Of a stretch of 9,595 nt of DNA, positions 1 to 7,648 are shown one piece after another (the first letter of the stretch is position 1; the number at the start of each line of letters is the position of its first letter). Source of the DNA: Chitinophagaceae bacterium (lineage in GTDB: Bacteria; Bacteroidota; Bacteroidia; Chitinophagales; Chitinophagaceae); contig JAOQAL010000134.1 in the NCBI GenBank assembly GCA_025963615.1, positions 1 to 9,595 on the forward strand, read 5' to 3'. The notes beneath the pieces are model-generated. The model did not search any database. It was not told the origin of the DNA and saw only the letters and a program-made list of their open reading frames with translations. The position numbers and the translations under genes were made by a program.

Positions 1-1
1 G

Positions 2-2296
2 GCGGAAAATATCCAGCATCTTGAAACTCTACGGATGAATAATCTTCGTCTCGCTAATCAGTCCATGGATAAAATAGCTGCAGTGGAAGAGAATACGCCG
101 GCCATTGTATGGTTAAGCTATAATGTACATGGTAATGAAACATCATCTTCGGAAGCAGCGATGCTTACGTTATTCGATATGGTTGATCCCGGAAATTCAA
201 AAACAAAGGAATGGCTTAAAAATACGCTGGTGGTAATTGATCCCTGTATTAACCCCGATGGGAGAGACCGGTATGTAAACTGGTTTAACTCCGTAGTAGG
301 AAAAAACTATAACCCGCGTATTGATGCCCGTGAGCACCGGGAACCCTGGCCCGGCGGAAGGACCAATCATTATAATTTTGACCTGAACCGTGACTGGGTC
401 TGGCAAACACAGGTAGAGACCCAGCAACGCCTGAAATTATATAATCAATGGTTGCCACAGGTGCACGTGGATTACCATGAACAGGGAATTAATAACCCCT
501 ATTATTTTGCACCCGCCGCGCAGCCTTATCATGAAGCTATTACACAATGGGAGCGGGATTTCCAGGTAACCATCGGTAGGAATAATGCCAAATATTTTGA
601 TGCCAAAGGCTGGTTGTATTTTACGAAAGAGGTTTTTGATCTTTTCTATCCTTCTTACGGCGACAGCTATCCGATTCTCAATGGGGGTATTGGTATGACG
701 TATGAGCAGGGTGGCGGTGGTGCAGGCGGCCTGGGAGTTATTAAGGAAGAAGGCGATACCCTAAGCCTGCTGGATAGGGTGACCCATCACTACACGACGT
801 CATTAAGTACGATTGAAATTTCTTCCCTCCATGCGGCGAAGCTCATCAGGGAGTTTCATAAATTTTTTAACGATGCGGTAACCACGGGTGCCGGTGAATA
901 TAAGTCGTATGTCATTAAAAATAGTCCGCAGGATGCAGAACGCATCAATTCGCTTCTTGAAATGCTGGATAAAAATGGCATCCGGTACGGTGCTGGTACC
1001 GGTGCAGGCAAAGGCTATAATTACACTAATGGAAAAGAAGAAAGCTTTACGGTGGCCCCAGGCGATATTGTAGTTAATTCAATACAGCCAAAATCAGTCA
1101 TGGTAAAAACTTTGTTTGAACCTAAAACCAAACTGGTTGATTCTTCAACGTATGATATTACGGCGTGGTCGCTTCCTTATGTTTATGGACTTAACGCGTA
1201 TGCCTGCAGAGAAAAAATAAATGCCACGGACAGGCATACCCGCACATCCGATACCGCCACCGCGGCATCGGATGTGTATGGATACGTGATCCGCTGGCAG
1301 GGGGTACAGAGTGTAAAAGCCGTTGGCGGATTATTACAGAAAGGCATCCGGCTGCGGTTTGCACAACAACCTTTTGAAGTAAATGGTCAGCAATTTGACC
1401 GGGGATCCGTCCTGGTTCTTAAAACAAGCAACGAGGCATTCGCGGCCTCTTTATGGAATATAGCGGTGCAGGTTTGTAATGATAATAAGGTGAAACTAAA
1501 TCCAGTCACCACCGGTTTTGTCGATAAAGGGAATGATTTCGGCAGTGAAAAAATATCAGTGCTTAAAGCTCCGAAGGTGGCACTCTTAACCGGTGAAGGC
1601 ATTAGTTCGAATGCAGCAGGTGAAGTCTGGCATTTTTTTGAAAAGCAGTTAAACTACCCGCTCACCCTTATTAATGCTGTTGATATCGGACGGGCCAACT
1701 GGAATAATATTGACGTAATGATTTTGCCTGACGGAAATTTTCGTTTTCTTTCTGATTCCCCGGCGGCGGATAATTTCAGAGAATGGATTACAAAAGGTGG
1801 CAAAGTAATAGCCATGGAAGGTGCAGTGCCGCAACTGGCCTGTTTAGACTGGATAAATATCAAATTGAAAAAGTCAGACGACACAACAGATAAAAAAAAC
1901 AAGAACCCATATAACGACATAAAGAAATTTGAAAGTCGCGGAAGAGATGGAATTTCTAATATAACGCCCGGGTCCATTTTTAAAGTGGAATTAGATAATA
2001 CACATCCTTTGGCGTTCGGGTATCCTTCTTATTATTATACCTTAAAGATGGATGATAAGATTTATGATTTCATGCCGGAACCCAACTGGAATGTTGGCAT
2101 TATAAAAAAAGATAACCAGGTTTCCGGTTTCGTCGGTTCGAGACTCAAAGAAAAATTAAAAGATGGTGTCTTGTTCGGCGTGCAGAGTATCGGGCGCGGT
2201 ACGGTTACCTTCCTGGCGGATAATGTCTTGTTCCGCAATTTCTGGGAGAATGGTAAACTCATGTTTTGTAATGCTGTTTTCCTGGTAGGGCAATAA
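2..2296 (+). CDS. M14-family zinc carboxypeptidase-like metallopeptidase, 5'-truncated
   Basis: The frame is open to the left edge and homologous-looking sequence precedes the first internal ATG (position 35), so the true start, and probably a signal peptide, lies outside the window. Counting from that ATG (753 residues), the M14 zinc site is visible: H32 and E35 in VHGNE, H148 in VDYHEQG, the conserved Asn-Arg pair N118-R119 in DLNRD, and a likely catalytic Glu, E224, in GMTYEQGG. These are the hallmarks of the large Bacteroidota M14 peptidases, which hydrolyse peptide bonds, usually outside the cytoplasm. Residues from about 513 to the end resemble a class I glutamine-amidotransferase-like fold (KVALLTGEG, then DVMILPDGNF). 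The position expected for its Cys nucleophile is E595 in AMEGAV, so this domain is probably non-catalytic. The substrate is unknown. No partner gene is visible downstream; a 436-base gap follows. The family call is firm, the specificity is not. Confidence 0.9.
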   Translation, partial: AENIQHLETLRMNNLRLANQSMDKIAAVEENTPAIVWLSYNVHGNETSSSEAAMLTLFDMVDPGNSKTKEWLKNTLVVIDPCINPDGRDRYVNWFNSVVGKNYNPRIDAREHREPWPGGRTNHYNFDLNRDWVWQTQVETQQRLKLYNQWLPQVHVDYHEQGINNPYYFAPAAQPYHEAITQWERDFQVTIGRNNAKYFDAKGWLYFTKEVFDLFYPSYGDSYPILNGGIGMTYEQGGGGAGGLGVIKEEGDTLSLLDRVTHHYTTSLSTIEISSLHAAKLIREFHKFFNDAVTTGAGEYKSYVIKNSPQDAERINSLLEMLDKNGIRYGAGTGAGKGYNYTNGKEESFTVAPGDIVVNSIQPKSVMVKTLFEPKTKLVDSSTYDITAWSLPYVYGLNAYACREKINATDRHTRTSDTATAASDVYGYVIRWQGVQSVKAVGGLLQKGIRLRFAQQPFEVNGQQFDRGSVLVLKTSNEAFAASLWNIAVQVCNDNKVKLNPVTTGFVDKGNDFGSEKISVLKAPKVALLTGEGISSNAAGEVWHFFEKQLNYPLTLINAVDIGRANWNNIDVMILPDGNFRFLSDSPAADNFREWITKGGKVIAMEGAVPQLACLDWINIKLKKSDDTTDKKNKNPYNDIKKFESRGRDGISNITPGSIFKVELDNTHPLAFGYPSYYYTLKMDDKIYDFMPEPNWNVGIIKKDNQVSGFVGSRLKEKLKDGVLFGVQSIGRGTVTFLADNVLFRNFWENGKLMFCNAVFLVGQ

Positions 2297-2350
2297 AATA
2301 TACGTAAAAAACAAACATCCTCATCAAATACCTGTTTAAAGTGCTCAATA

Positions 2351-2364
2351 TTGATTAACGTCAA
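2351..2364. promoter_or_regulatory. Possible Fnr/Crp-family operator (weak)
   Basis: The 14 bases TTGATTAACGTCAA match the Fnr-type consensus TTGAT-N4-ATCAA except for one base, and the TTGA/TCAA half sites are perfectly symmetric. It lies 55 bases after the peptidase stop and about 370 bases before the flotillin start, which is far for direct control of the latter. A chance match is quite possible in a region this size. Confidence 0.2.
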
Positions 2365-2430
2365 AACCGGAGCGGATTTAGGAATCATTCGGTAAAAGCA
2401 TTCGGCCTTTATGTAATTTTATGTCTTCAA

Positions 2431-2490
2431 TTTCTTACCATGGAATCTGACTATTGTTATTTTACTTCAATGGAGTCTGAAATTACTTTC
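2431..2490. repeat. Degenerate 30-base tandem duplication
   Basis: Two adjacent 30-base units share the core tggaatctga / tggagtctga (9 of 10 bases, at 2441-2450 and 2471-2480), with weaker similarity on the left and little on the right. The cores lie in phase within a tiny open frame. It could be an old duplication or chance. Confidence 0.25.
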
Positions 2491-2732
2491 ACCATTTACA
2501 ACAGCTCTCCTCCCTGTTTAGATAAATAAGAACAAAAGCAGGCTCACCGCGGAGGGTTTCTATTTCTGTCTATCAACGGGTAGGAGAATCCTGAGGCGCT
2601 CAGTAGCCATCATGCAATAGACATCAATGGGAATTCACGTCCTGTTGAGAAAATGTCAGCATCATTTAATCCATTCAGCCCTAAGTATCTTTTATAAACA
2701 ATATTTTCATACACCTTAATCTTTAAACCATC

Positions 2733-4658
2733 ATGGAAAAGTCAGAATTAATTCGCTGGGGATTGATCATCGGCATCCCCTTATTTGTTTTAATATTTTA
2801 TAAATTTATTCTCCGGGTATTTTTCGGATTAGTTATTGTACCGGAAGATCGTATCGGGCTGGTGACTAAAAAGTTTGTTTTGTTTGGGAAACAGGAATTA
2901 CCCGAAGGCCGCATCATTGCCACCAAAGGGGAAGCCGGTTACCAGGGACAGACACTGGCACCGGGCGTTTATTTCTGGAAATGGATCTGGCAGTATTCCA
3001 TCACGTTTCAACCATTCATTGTAATTCCAACAGGAAAAATTGGCCTGGTACTGGCAAAAGATGGTACAGAACTGGAAACAGGCCGTATCCTTGGCCGCAA
3101 AGTAAATTGTGATTCATTCCAGGATGCCGAGGCCTTTTTAAATAATGGCGGGCGCAAAGGGCGGCAAACAGCGATTATTGCACCGGGGTCCTATCGTATC
3201 AACACTTTTTTGTTTGAACTGGAATTAACGGATATGACGATGATCCCCGATAATGCGGTAGGCGTGGTAACTACAGCGGAAGGTAAACCATTGGATGAAG
3301 GCCAGATTGCCGGGAGGATCATTGGTGACCATAATAAATTCCAGGATATCGATAAGTTCCTGGCAAGTGATGGGTATAAAGGTTTGCAGGAGCAGGTAAT
3401 ACTGGCAGGTTCTTATTTCTTAAATCCATGGTTTGCCAAATTAGAAATGGTGAATATGACAGAAATCGCCATCGGCCATGTGGGCGTTGTTATATCCTAT
3501 GTAGGCGAAGAAGGAAAGGACCTGAGCGGTGCGGAGTTCAAGCACGGTAATATTGTTGCCAAAGGAAGTAAAGGCGTATGGGCGGAACCGTTAGGTCCCG
3601 GTAAATATCCTATCAACCCGTACATTATGAAAGTAGAGTTAGTGCCCACTACCAACCTGGTATTGAACTGGGCCAGTGCCAGAAGCGAATCACATCAACT
3701 GGATAAAAATCTTTCCACGATCACGGTACGCAGCAAAGACGGTTTTCCCTTTAACCTGGATGTGTCACAGATCATTCATATACCAACTACCGAAGCGCCA
3801 AAAGTAATTGCGCGGTTTGGTAATATGAATAACCTGGTGAGCCAGGTACTGGAACCTACTATCGGCAACTATTTCCGTAACAGTGCACAGGATAGTGACG
3901 TGATTGCATTTTTGGGTACGCGCAAGGAACGCCAGCAGTCAGCGAAAGAACATATTGGTAAAGTGCTGGAACAATATAATGTTTATGGGGTGGATACCTT
4001 AATTGGCGATATTGTTCCTCCTGAAAGTCTGATGAAGACATTGACCGACCGCAAACTGGCGGAAGAACAAAAGATAACATACGATACCGAGAAGAAAGCG
4101 CAGGAAACAAGGCAGAGCCTGGAAAAAGAAACTGCGATCGCGGAGATACAAAAAGAAATAGTAAAAGCAGACCAGGGTGTATTGATAGCCGAACGTATTG
4201 CGGATGCCTCTGTTAAAAAAGCAACCGGTGAAGCGAATAGTGTGCGGCTTCAGTCAACGGCGGAAGCAGACCGGTTGAAACTGTTGGCCAGCGGTGATGC
4301 GGAAAGGATACGGGTGCTGGCAAAAGCAAATGCAGTGCAAATAGAATTACTTTCAAAATCAGAAGCGGAAAGAATTTCATTGACCGGTCATGCGGAAGCC
4401 GAAAAAATACTGGCTATCGGTAAATCCAACGCGGAATCCTACAAGCTCTCGGTAGAAGCCATGGGGGGTGATAATTTTACGCAATTGAAAGTAATGGAAT
4501 CCATCGCTAACGAGAAAGTGAAGATCATGCCGGATGTGCTGATTAGTGGAAACGGCGACAGCGCCAGTGGCGGCATCAGTGGCTTGCTCGGATTACAGTT
4601 ATTGCAGCAATTGGGTAAGAAAGTGAGTAATGGAGAAGATAGCAACAAGAAAAATTAA
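2733..4658 (+). CDS. Flotillin-like SPFH-domain membrane protein with N-terminal tandem repeats
   Basis: A 641-residue protein. The start is well bounded because an in-frame TAA lies at 2724-2726; no Shine-Dalgarno is visible. One hydrophobic anchor covers about residues 8-34. Residues 35-306 hold four related beta-rich units, each opening with an (I/V)G(L/V)V strand (R40-V44, K102-V106, A175-V179, H249-V253) and closing with a PG-Y or AG-Y turn (PGVY, PGSY, AGSY, PGKY). Units 2 and 3 are the closest, sharing FQD-x3-FL and G-x-KG-x-Q. The SPFH/band 7 domain follows at about 306-430. A long, charged Ala/Glu-rich coiled coil runs about 430-600 with repeated EAER/DAER/AEAEK segments, and the tail is Gly/Leu-rich (LLGLQLLQQLGKK). 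Flotillins oligomerise on membranes and organise microdomains; that role is transferred from the family. No NfeD-type partner gene is in the window. It appears monocistronic: a 436-base gap precedes it and a strong hairpin follows. Confidence 0.88.
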   Translation: MEKSELIRWGLIIGIPLFVLIFYKFILRVFFGLVIVPEDRIGLVTKKFVLFGKQELPEGRIIATKGEAGYQGQTLAPGVYFWKWIWQYSITFQPFIVIPTGKIGLVLAKDGTELETGRILGRKVNCDSFQDAEAFLNNGGRKGRQTAIIAPGSYRINTFLFELELTDMTMIPDNAVGVVTTAEGKPLDEGQIAGRIIGDHNKFQDIDKFLASDGYKGLQEQVILAGSYFLNPWFAKLEMVNMTEIAIGHVGVVISYVGEEGKDLSGAEFKHGNIVAKGSKGVWAEPLGPGKYPINPYIMKVELVPTTNLVLNWASARSESHQLDKNLSTITVRSKDGFPFNLDVSQIIHIPTTEAPKVIARFGNMNNLVSQVLEPTIGNYFRNSAQDSDVIAFLGTRKERQQSAKEHIGKVLEQYNVYGVDTLIGDIVPPESLMKTLTDRKLAEEQKITYDTEKKAQETRQSLEKETAIAEIQKEIVKADQGVLIAERIADASVKKATGEANSVRLQSTAEADRLKLLASGDAERIRVLAKANAVQIELLSKSEAERISLTGHAEAEKILAIGKSNAESYKLSVEAMGGDNFTQLKVMESIANEKVKIMPDVLISGNGDSASGGISGLLGLQLLQQLGKKVSNGEDSNKKN

Positions 4659-4663
4659 AAAAA

Positions 4664-4715
4664 TATAGGCGGCTGCATCAAAAATGTAGAATTCACTTTT
4701 GATGCAGCCGCTATA
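4664..4715. terminator. Strong hairpin after the flotillin gene, likely terminator
   Basis: A perfect 15-base inverted repeat (4669-4683 with 4697-4711) extends to 19 pairs if G4668 is bulged (tata 4664-4667 with tata 4712-4715). The loop is 13 bases (4684-4696). It starts 6 bases after the flotillin stop codon. No T-run follows on the + strand; instead an A-rich tract precedes it, so a canonical stem-plus-U-tract exists only for minus-strand transcripts. It may terminate or mark the mRNA 3' end for the flotillin gene. Confidence 0.7.
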
Positions 4716-4872
4716 ATCAACAGTGTCAGGATGGATTCCCTTAACGGGGATAATGATTTCCTGTGAATAAAACAACCGGGATTTTGAGGCGGCCTGTTAT
4801 AACATTTGTTTTTATACCAACGGAACAGTCTTTTTCTTTAGTTCCTGTATATTCGTTGGATAATTCTATTGA
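4716..4872. other. Leader region of the deacetylase-symporter unit
   Basis: This gene-free stretch must hold the promoter for the downstream four-gene unit if the hairpin before it terminates. TATATTCG at 4848-4855 resembles the Bacteroidota -7 element TAnnTTTG with one mismatch, but no TTTG sits about 19 bases upstream. TTTG at 4783-4786 with AACATTTG at 4801-4808 is an alternative whose spacing (14 bases) is too short. I cannot choose between them. No riboswitch-like structure is evident. Confidence 0.4.
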
Positions 4873-7359
4873 ATGAGAAGATTGCTTTTATTGCTTCCCG
4901 GCATTTGTATCCTGTCTATTTCAAGCGCCCAATCACCCAAAAGCTCGACCTCCGCGGATATATATCTCGCCCTGCGCAAGCTGAATGTGCTGGGTTCGGT
5001 ATTATATATTGCCGCTCATCCGGATGACGAAAATACAAGGTTGATCGCTTATTTTTCCAAGGATAAACTATACAAAACAGGATATCTCTCCTTAACGAGA
5101 GGAGATGGTGGCCAAAATTTAATTGGCAATGAACAGGGTATTGAACTGGGATTGATACGCACCCAGGAATTACTGGCGGCAAGAAGGATTGATGGTGGTG
5201 AGCAATTTTTTACGCGGGCTTATGATTTTGGTTATTCAAAAACTCCCGCAGAAACATTTACGAAGTGGAACCGTGAAAAAATTCTCAGTGATGTAGTATG
5301 GATCATACGAAAATTTCAACCGGATATTATTATTACAAGATTTCCGGTAACGGGAGAAGGCGGCCATGGTCATCATACGGCTTCCGCTATTTTAGCCAAT
5401 GAAGCTTTTACGGCCGCGGCTGATCCAAAACGTTTTCCGGAACAATTCCAATACAATGTATCGCCCTGGCAGACGAAAAGAATTTTATGGAACACATTCA
5501 ATTTTGGTTCTACCAATACAACCAGTGAGGATCAGATAAAATTTGATGTAGGTGGTTATAATACACTCCTGGGGAAAAGTTACGGTGAAATAGCTGCTGA
5601 AAGTCGTAGCCAGCATAAAAGCCAGGGCTTTGGAGTGCCCGCCGGCAGGGGCGTTGCGATGGAATATTTTAAAAATACCGGTGGGGGAACCCCGGCAAAT
5701 AATGATATTATGGACGGGGTCGATTTTTCCTGGAAAAGAGTGCCTGGAGGCGAAGTGGCCGGCAAAATGGTGGACCACCTGGTTGCCTCATTCGATTTTG
5801 TGCATCCTGAGAAATCCGTAAAGGACCTGGTACGATTATATGAGACGCTGGAGAAAATCAGCAAGGACCAACCCTGGGTGGTGAAAAAAATGGCAGAGAT
5901 TCAATTAATAATTGAGCAATGCAGCGGGTTGTGGATGGAAGCATACACCAATGAGCTGTACGGCGTACTGGGTGATTCCACCCGCCTGAATTTTTCTTTC
6001 AATAACCGCCTGGGAGTAAGTGCATCCTTAAGAAAAATAAGATTTAATTATATTGACACGTCCTTTGAAAACCTAAATCTGGAAAAAAACAAAAACCTTA
6101 ATTTTTCAAAAAATATTTTTATTCCAAATGAAGATTCTTTTCTAACGCAACCTTATTGGCTGGCAAATAAAATGGAGGAAGGTTATTATACCGTCAATAA
6201 CCAGGCGTTTATTGGGAAGCCAGATAATAGCGGCGGCGTAAATTCGGGATTTTTTATTGTAAGGATAGAAGGTAAAGACTTTTCTTTCAAAGCAAATATC
6301 AATTGTAAATATACTGATCCTGTAAAGGGCGAAGTCTACCAGCCATTGGCTATATTGCCCGCTGTGACCTTCGGGGATATCCCTCCTTTTTATTTTAAAC
6401 ATAATAAAGACGCGGCTATCGATGCCGCATTGACGGCGCACCGTGATATTAATGCGGGGACAAATAATGAAATTATCAGGTTAAAAAGTCCCGCTGCGGA
6501 TACCTTGTCATTGCCTTTCGGTCTTGATATGAAAAAAGGAGAGATTACGCATGTTCCATTTTTAGTAAACGAACTCCGGAATAAAGCCTACAAATTTGTT
6601 TTAACGCCTGATGATAAGACCGGCAAGATCCTGAAAACGATTCATTACGACCATATTCCAACGATTAATTATTTTAAAGATGCCGTAACCACCGTAAAAG
6701 AGCCGGATATAAAAACCGAGGGCAAGCGAATAGGTTATATTATTGGTGCAGGCGATAAAGTGCCGGAAGCGCTTGAGCGGATGGGCTATGATGTAACGGT
6801 GTTAAGCGATAGGGAATTGTCGAGAAACAATTTACAGCAGTTTGATGCCGTGATAGCCGGGGTAAGAGCCTACAATACCAATGAATGGCTCAACACTTAT
6901 TACGATGCGTTGATGAAATATGTAAATGATGGCGGTAACCTGATTGTTCAATACAATACCAGTACGCAGATCGGCCCGGTACGTGCAAAGATCGGCCCCT
7001 ATAGTTTTGATATTTCAAGGACCCGAGTTACGGATGAAAATGCAACCGTTAAGTTTTTAAAACCGGACCACCCGGTATTGAATTTCCCCAATAAAATAAC
7101 AAGCGATGATTTTAAAGGATGGATACAGGAACGCAGTATCTACCATGCTGCCAACTGGGATAAAAATTTCGAAACTATTTTTTCTATGAATGATCCCGGG
7201 GAAAATGCGGACGATGGCAGTTTAATCATTTCAAAATATGGTAAAGGTTATTTCACTTATACAGGGATTGTGTTCTATCGTGAGTTGCCGGCCGGCGTAA
7301 CCGGCGCTTACCGCTTACTGGCAAACCTGATTGCCCTAAATAAGAAAAAAGCTTTTTAA
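4873..7359 (+). CDS. Secreted PIG-L/LmbE-type deacetylase with C-terminal amidotransferase-like domain
   Basis: An 828-residue protein. An in-frame TGA directly precedes the ATG (4870-4872), so the start is certain to be here or downstream. Residues 1-20 form a typical signal peptide (MRR, then a Leu-rich core, ending SSAQ), which predicts export. The PIG-L zinc site is intact: AHPDDE at 48-53 gives H49 and D52 as metal ligands and D51 as base, and GHGHH at 164-168 gives H165 and H168. These enzymes hydrolyse N-acyl groups, usually from amino sugars or their conjugates. The catalytic domain ends near residue 290. The middle (about 290-600) looks beta-rich and is not identified. Residues about 615-828 resemble a ThuA/class I amidotransferase-like fold (RIGYIIGAGDKV, FDAVIAGVRAYN), but Y694 in LIVQYNTS stands where a Cys would be expected. 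It is far larger than the roughly 240-residue cytoplasmic BshB/MshB enzymes, so a role in bacillithiol synthesis is unlikely. It is the first gene of a coupled unit with two small membrane proteins and a symporter. Confidence 0.88.
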   Translation: MRRLLLLLPGICILSISSAQSPKSSTSADIYLALRKLNVLGSVLYIAAHPDDENTRLIAYFSKDKLYKTGYLSLTRGDGGQNLIGNEQGIELGLIRTQELLAARRIDGGEQFFTRAYDFGYSKTPAETFTKWNREKILSDVVWIIRKFQPDIIITRFPVTGEGGHGHHTASAILANEAFTAAADPKRFPEQFQYNVSPWQTKRILWNTFNFGSTNTTSEDQIKFDVGGYNTLLGKSYGEIAAESRSQHKSQGFGVPAGRGVAMEYFKNTGGGTPANNDIMDGVDFSWKRVPGGEVAGKMVDHLVASFDFVHPEKSVKDLVRLYETLEKISKDQPWVVKKMAEIQLIIEQCSGLWMEAYTNELYGVLGDSTRLNFSFNNRLGVSASLRKIRFNYIDTSFENLNLEKNKNLNFSKNIFIPNEDSFLTQPYWLANKMEEGYYTVNNQAFIGKPDNSGGVNSGFFIVRIEGKDFSFKANINCKYTDPVKGEVYQPLAILPAVTFGDIPPFYFKHNKDAAIDAALTAHRDINAGTNNEIIRLKSPAADTLSLPFGLDMKKGEITHVPFLVNELRNKAYKFVLTPDDKTGKILKTIHYDHIPTINYFKDAVTTVKEPDIKTEGKRIGYIIGAGDKVPEALERMGYDVTVLSDRELSRNNLQQFDAVIAGVRAYNTNEWLNTYYDALMKYVNDGGNLIVQYNTSTQIGPVRAKIGPYSFDISRTRVTDENATVKFLKPDHPVLNFPNKITSDDFKGWIQERSIYHAANWDKNFETIFSMNDPGENADDGSLIISKYGKGYFTYTGIVFYRELPAGVTGAYRLLANLIALNKKKAF

Positions 7360-7520
7360 TGGATTCACGGCAGAAGGATAGACGGAGAAAAGATATAGCC
7401 GGTGTAGTGGCTATTGTATTGGGACTTACGATCGGGTTGTTGATCAAGCGGGTGAAAGTCGGGTTGTTAATAGGCCTTGTATTGGGGTTTATTGCTGTTA
7501 TGCTACTCAAACGAAAATAA
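7359..7520 (+). CDS. Small two-helix membrane protein (53 aa), unknown function
   Basis: Its ATG shares one base with the stop codon of the deacetylase gene (TAATG), and an in-frame TAA at 7341-7343 bounds the start. The N-terminus is strongly basic (residues 1-12, six Arg/Lys). Two hydrophobic helices follow, about 13-29 and 34-50, joined by the basic turn KRVK (30-33), and the protein ends KRK. The helices carry glycine-zipper spacing (G22-x3-G26; G35-x3-G39-x3-G43) and share a GLLI core (26-29 and 35-38), suggesting internal duplication and close helix packing. I do not recognise a named family. The coupling, the sharply bounded membrane helices and the position between two real genes argue that it is expressed. 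It may be an accessory or assembly factor for the symporter or the secreted enzyme; that is inference only. Confidence 0.72.
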   Translation: MDSRQKDRRRKDIAGVVAIVLGLTIGLLIKRVKVGLLIGLVLGFIAVMLLKRK

Positions 7521-7522
7521 TT

Positions 7523-7648
7523 ATGATAGAGCCGGGTAATGACAAGATTCCTCTTTTTAAAAAATGGCGGCAATGGTATGTGTTTGTCATTGGTATCCTG
7601 GCCTTGTTAATCCTGCTTTTTTATTTTTTCACTAAACATTTTTCATGA
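7523..7648 (+). CDS. Small single-helix membrane protein (41 aa), unknown function
   Basis: The frame begins 2 bases after the previous stop and ends in a TGA that overlaps the symporter start by four bases (ATGA at 7645-7648), a classic coupling arrangement. The protein has a polar N-terminus with an aromatic/basic patch (FKKWRQWY, 12-19), one hydrophobic helix at about 20-36, and a short tail TKHFS. The positive-inside rule predicts a cytoplasmic N-terminus. I do not recognise a family. Its position directly before the symporter suggests a small subunit or a translation-coupling leader for it. Either role is untested. Confidence 0.72.
   Translation: MIEPGNDKIPLFKKWRQWYVFVIGILALLILLFYFFTKHFS

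Larger units (their letters stand above)
2297..2732. other. Intergenic region without a convincing gene
   Basis: This stretch separates the peptidase gene from the flotillin gene. No long open frame in it looks like protein. I see an Fnr/Crp-like dyad at 2351-2364, a direct repeat cattcgg at 2386-2392 and 2399-2405, a degenerate 30-base duplication at 2431-2490, and a small inverted repeat ctgag-gcg-ctcag at 2591-2603. No strong terminator hairpin follows the peptidase stop. A possible Bacteroidota -7 element (TAnnTTTG type) is tatctttt at 2686-2693, but no matching TTTG lies at the usual distance upstream, so the flotillin promoter is not fixed. Confidence 0.6.

Noticed and set aside
2062..2388. 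Minus-strand open frame of about 108 codons over the peptidase end
   Set aside because: Mostly antisense to the well-supported peptidase gene and without family features.
2386..2405. Direct repeat cattcgg, considered as the start of a CRISPR-like or iteron array
   Set aside because: Only two 7-base copies, with no further units or regular spacing.
4873..5580. Deacetylase considered as BshB of bacillithiol synthesis
   Set aside because: The protein is 828 residues with a signal peptide and extra domains, unlike the short cytoplasmic BshB enzymes, and no other bacillithiol gene is in the window.
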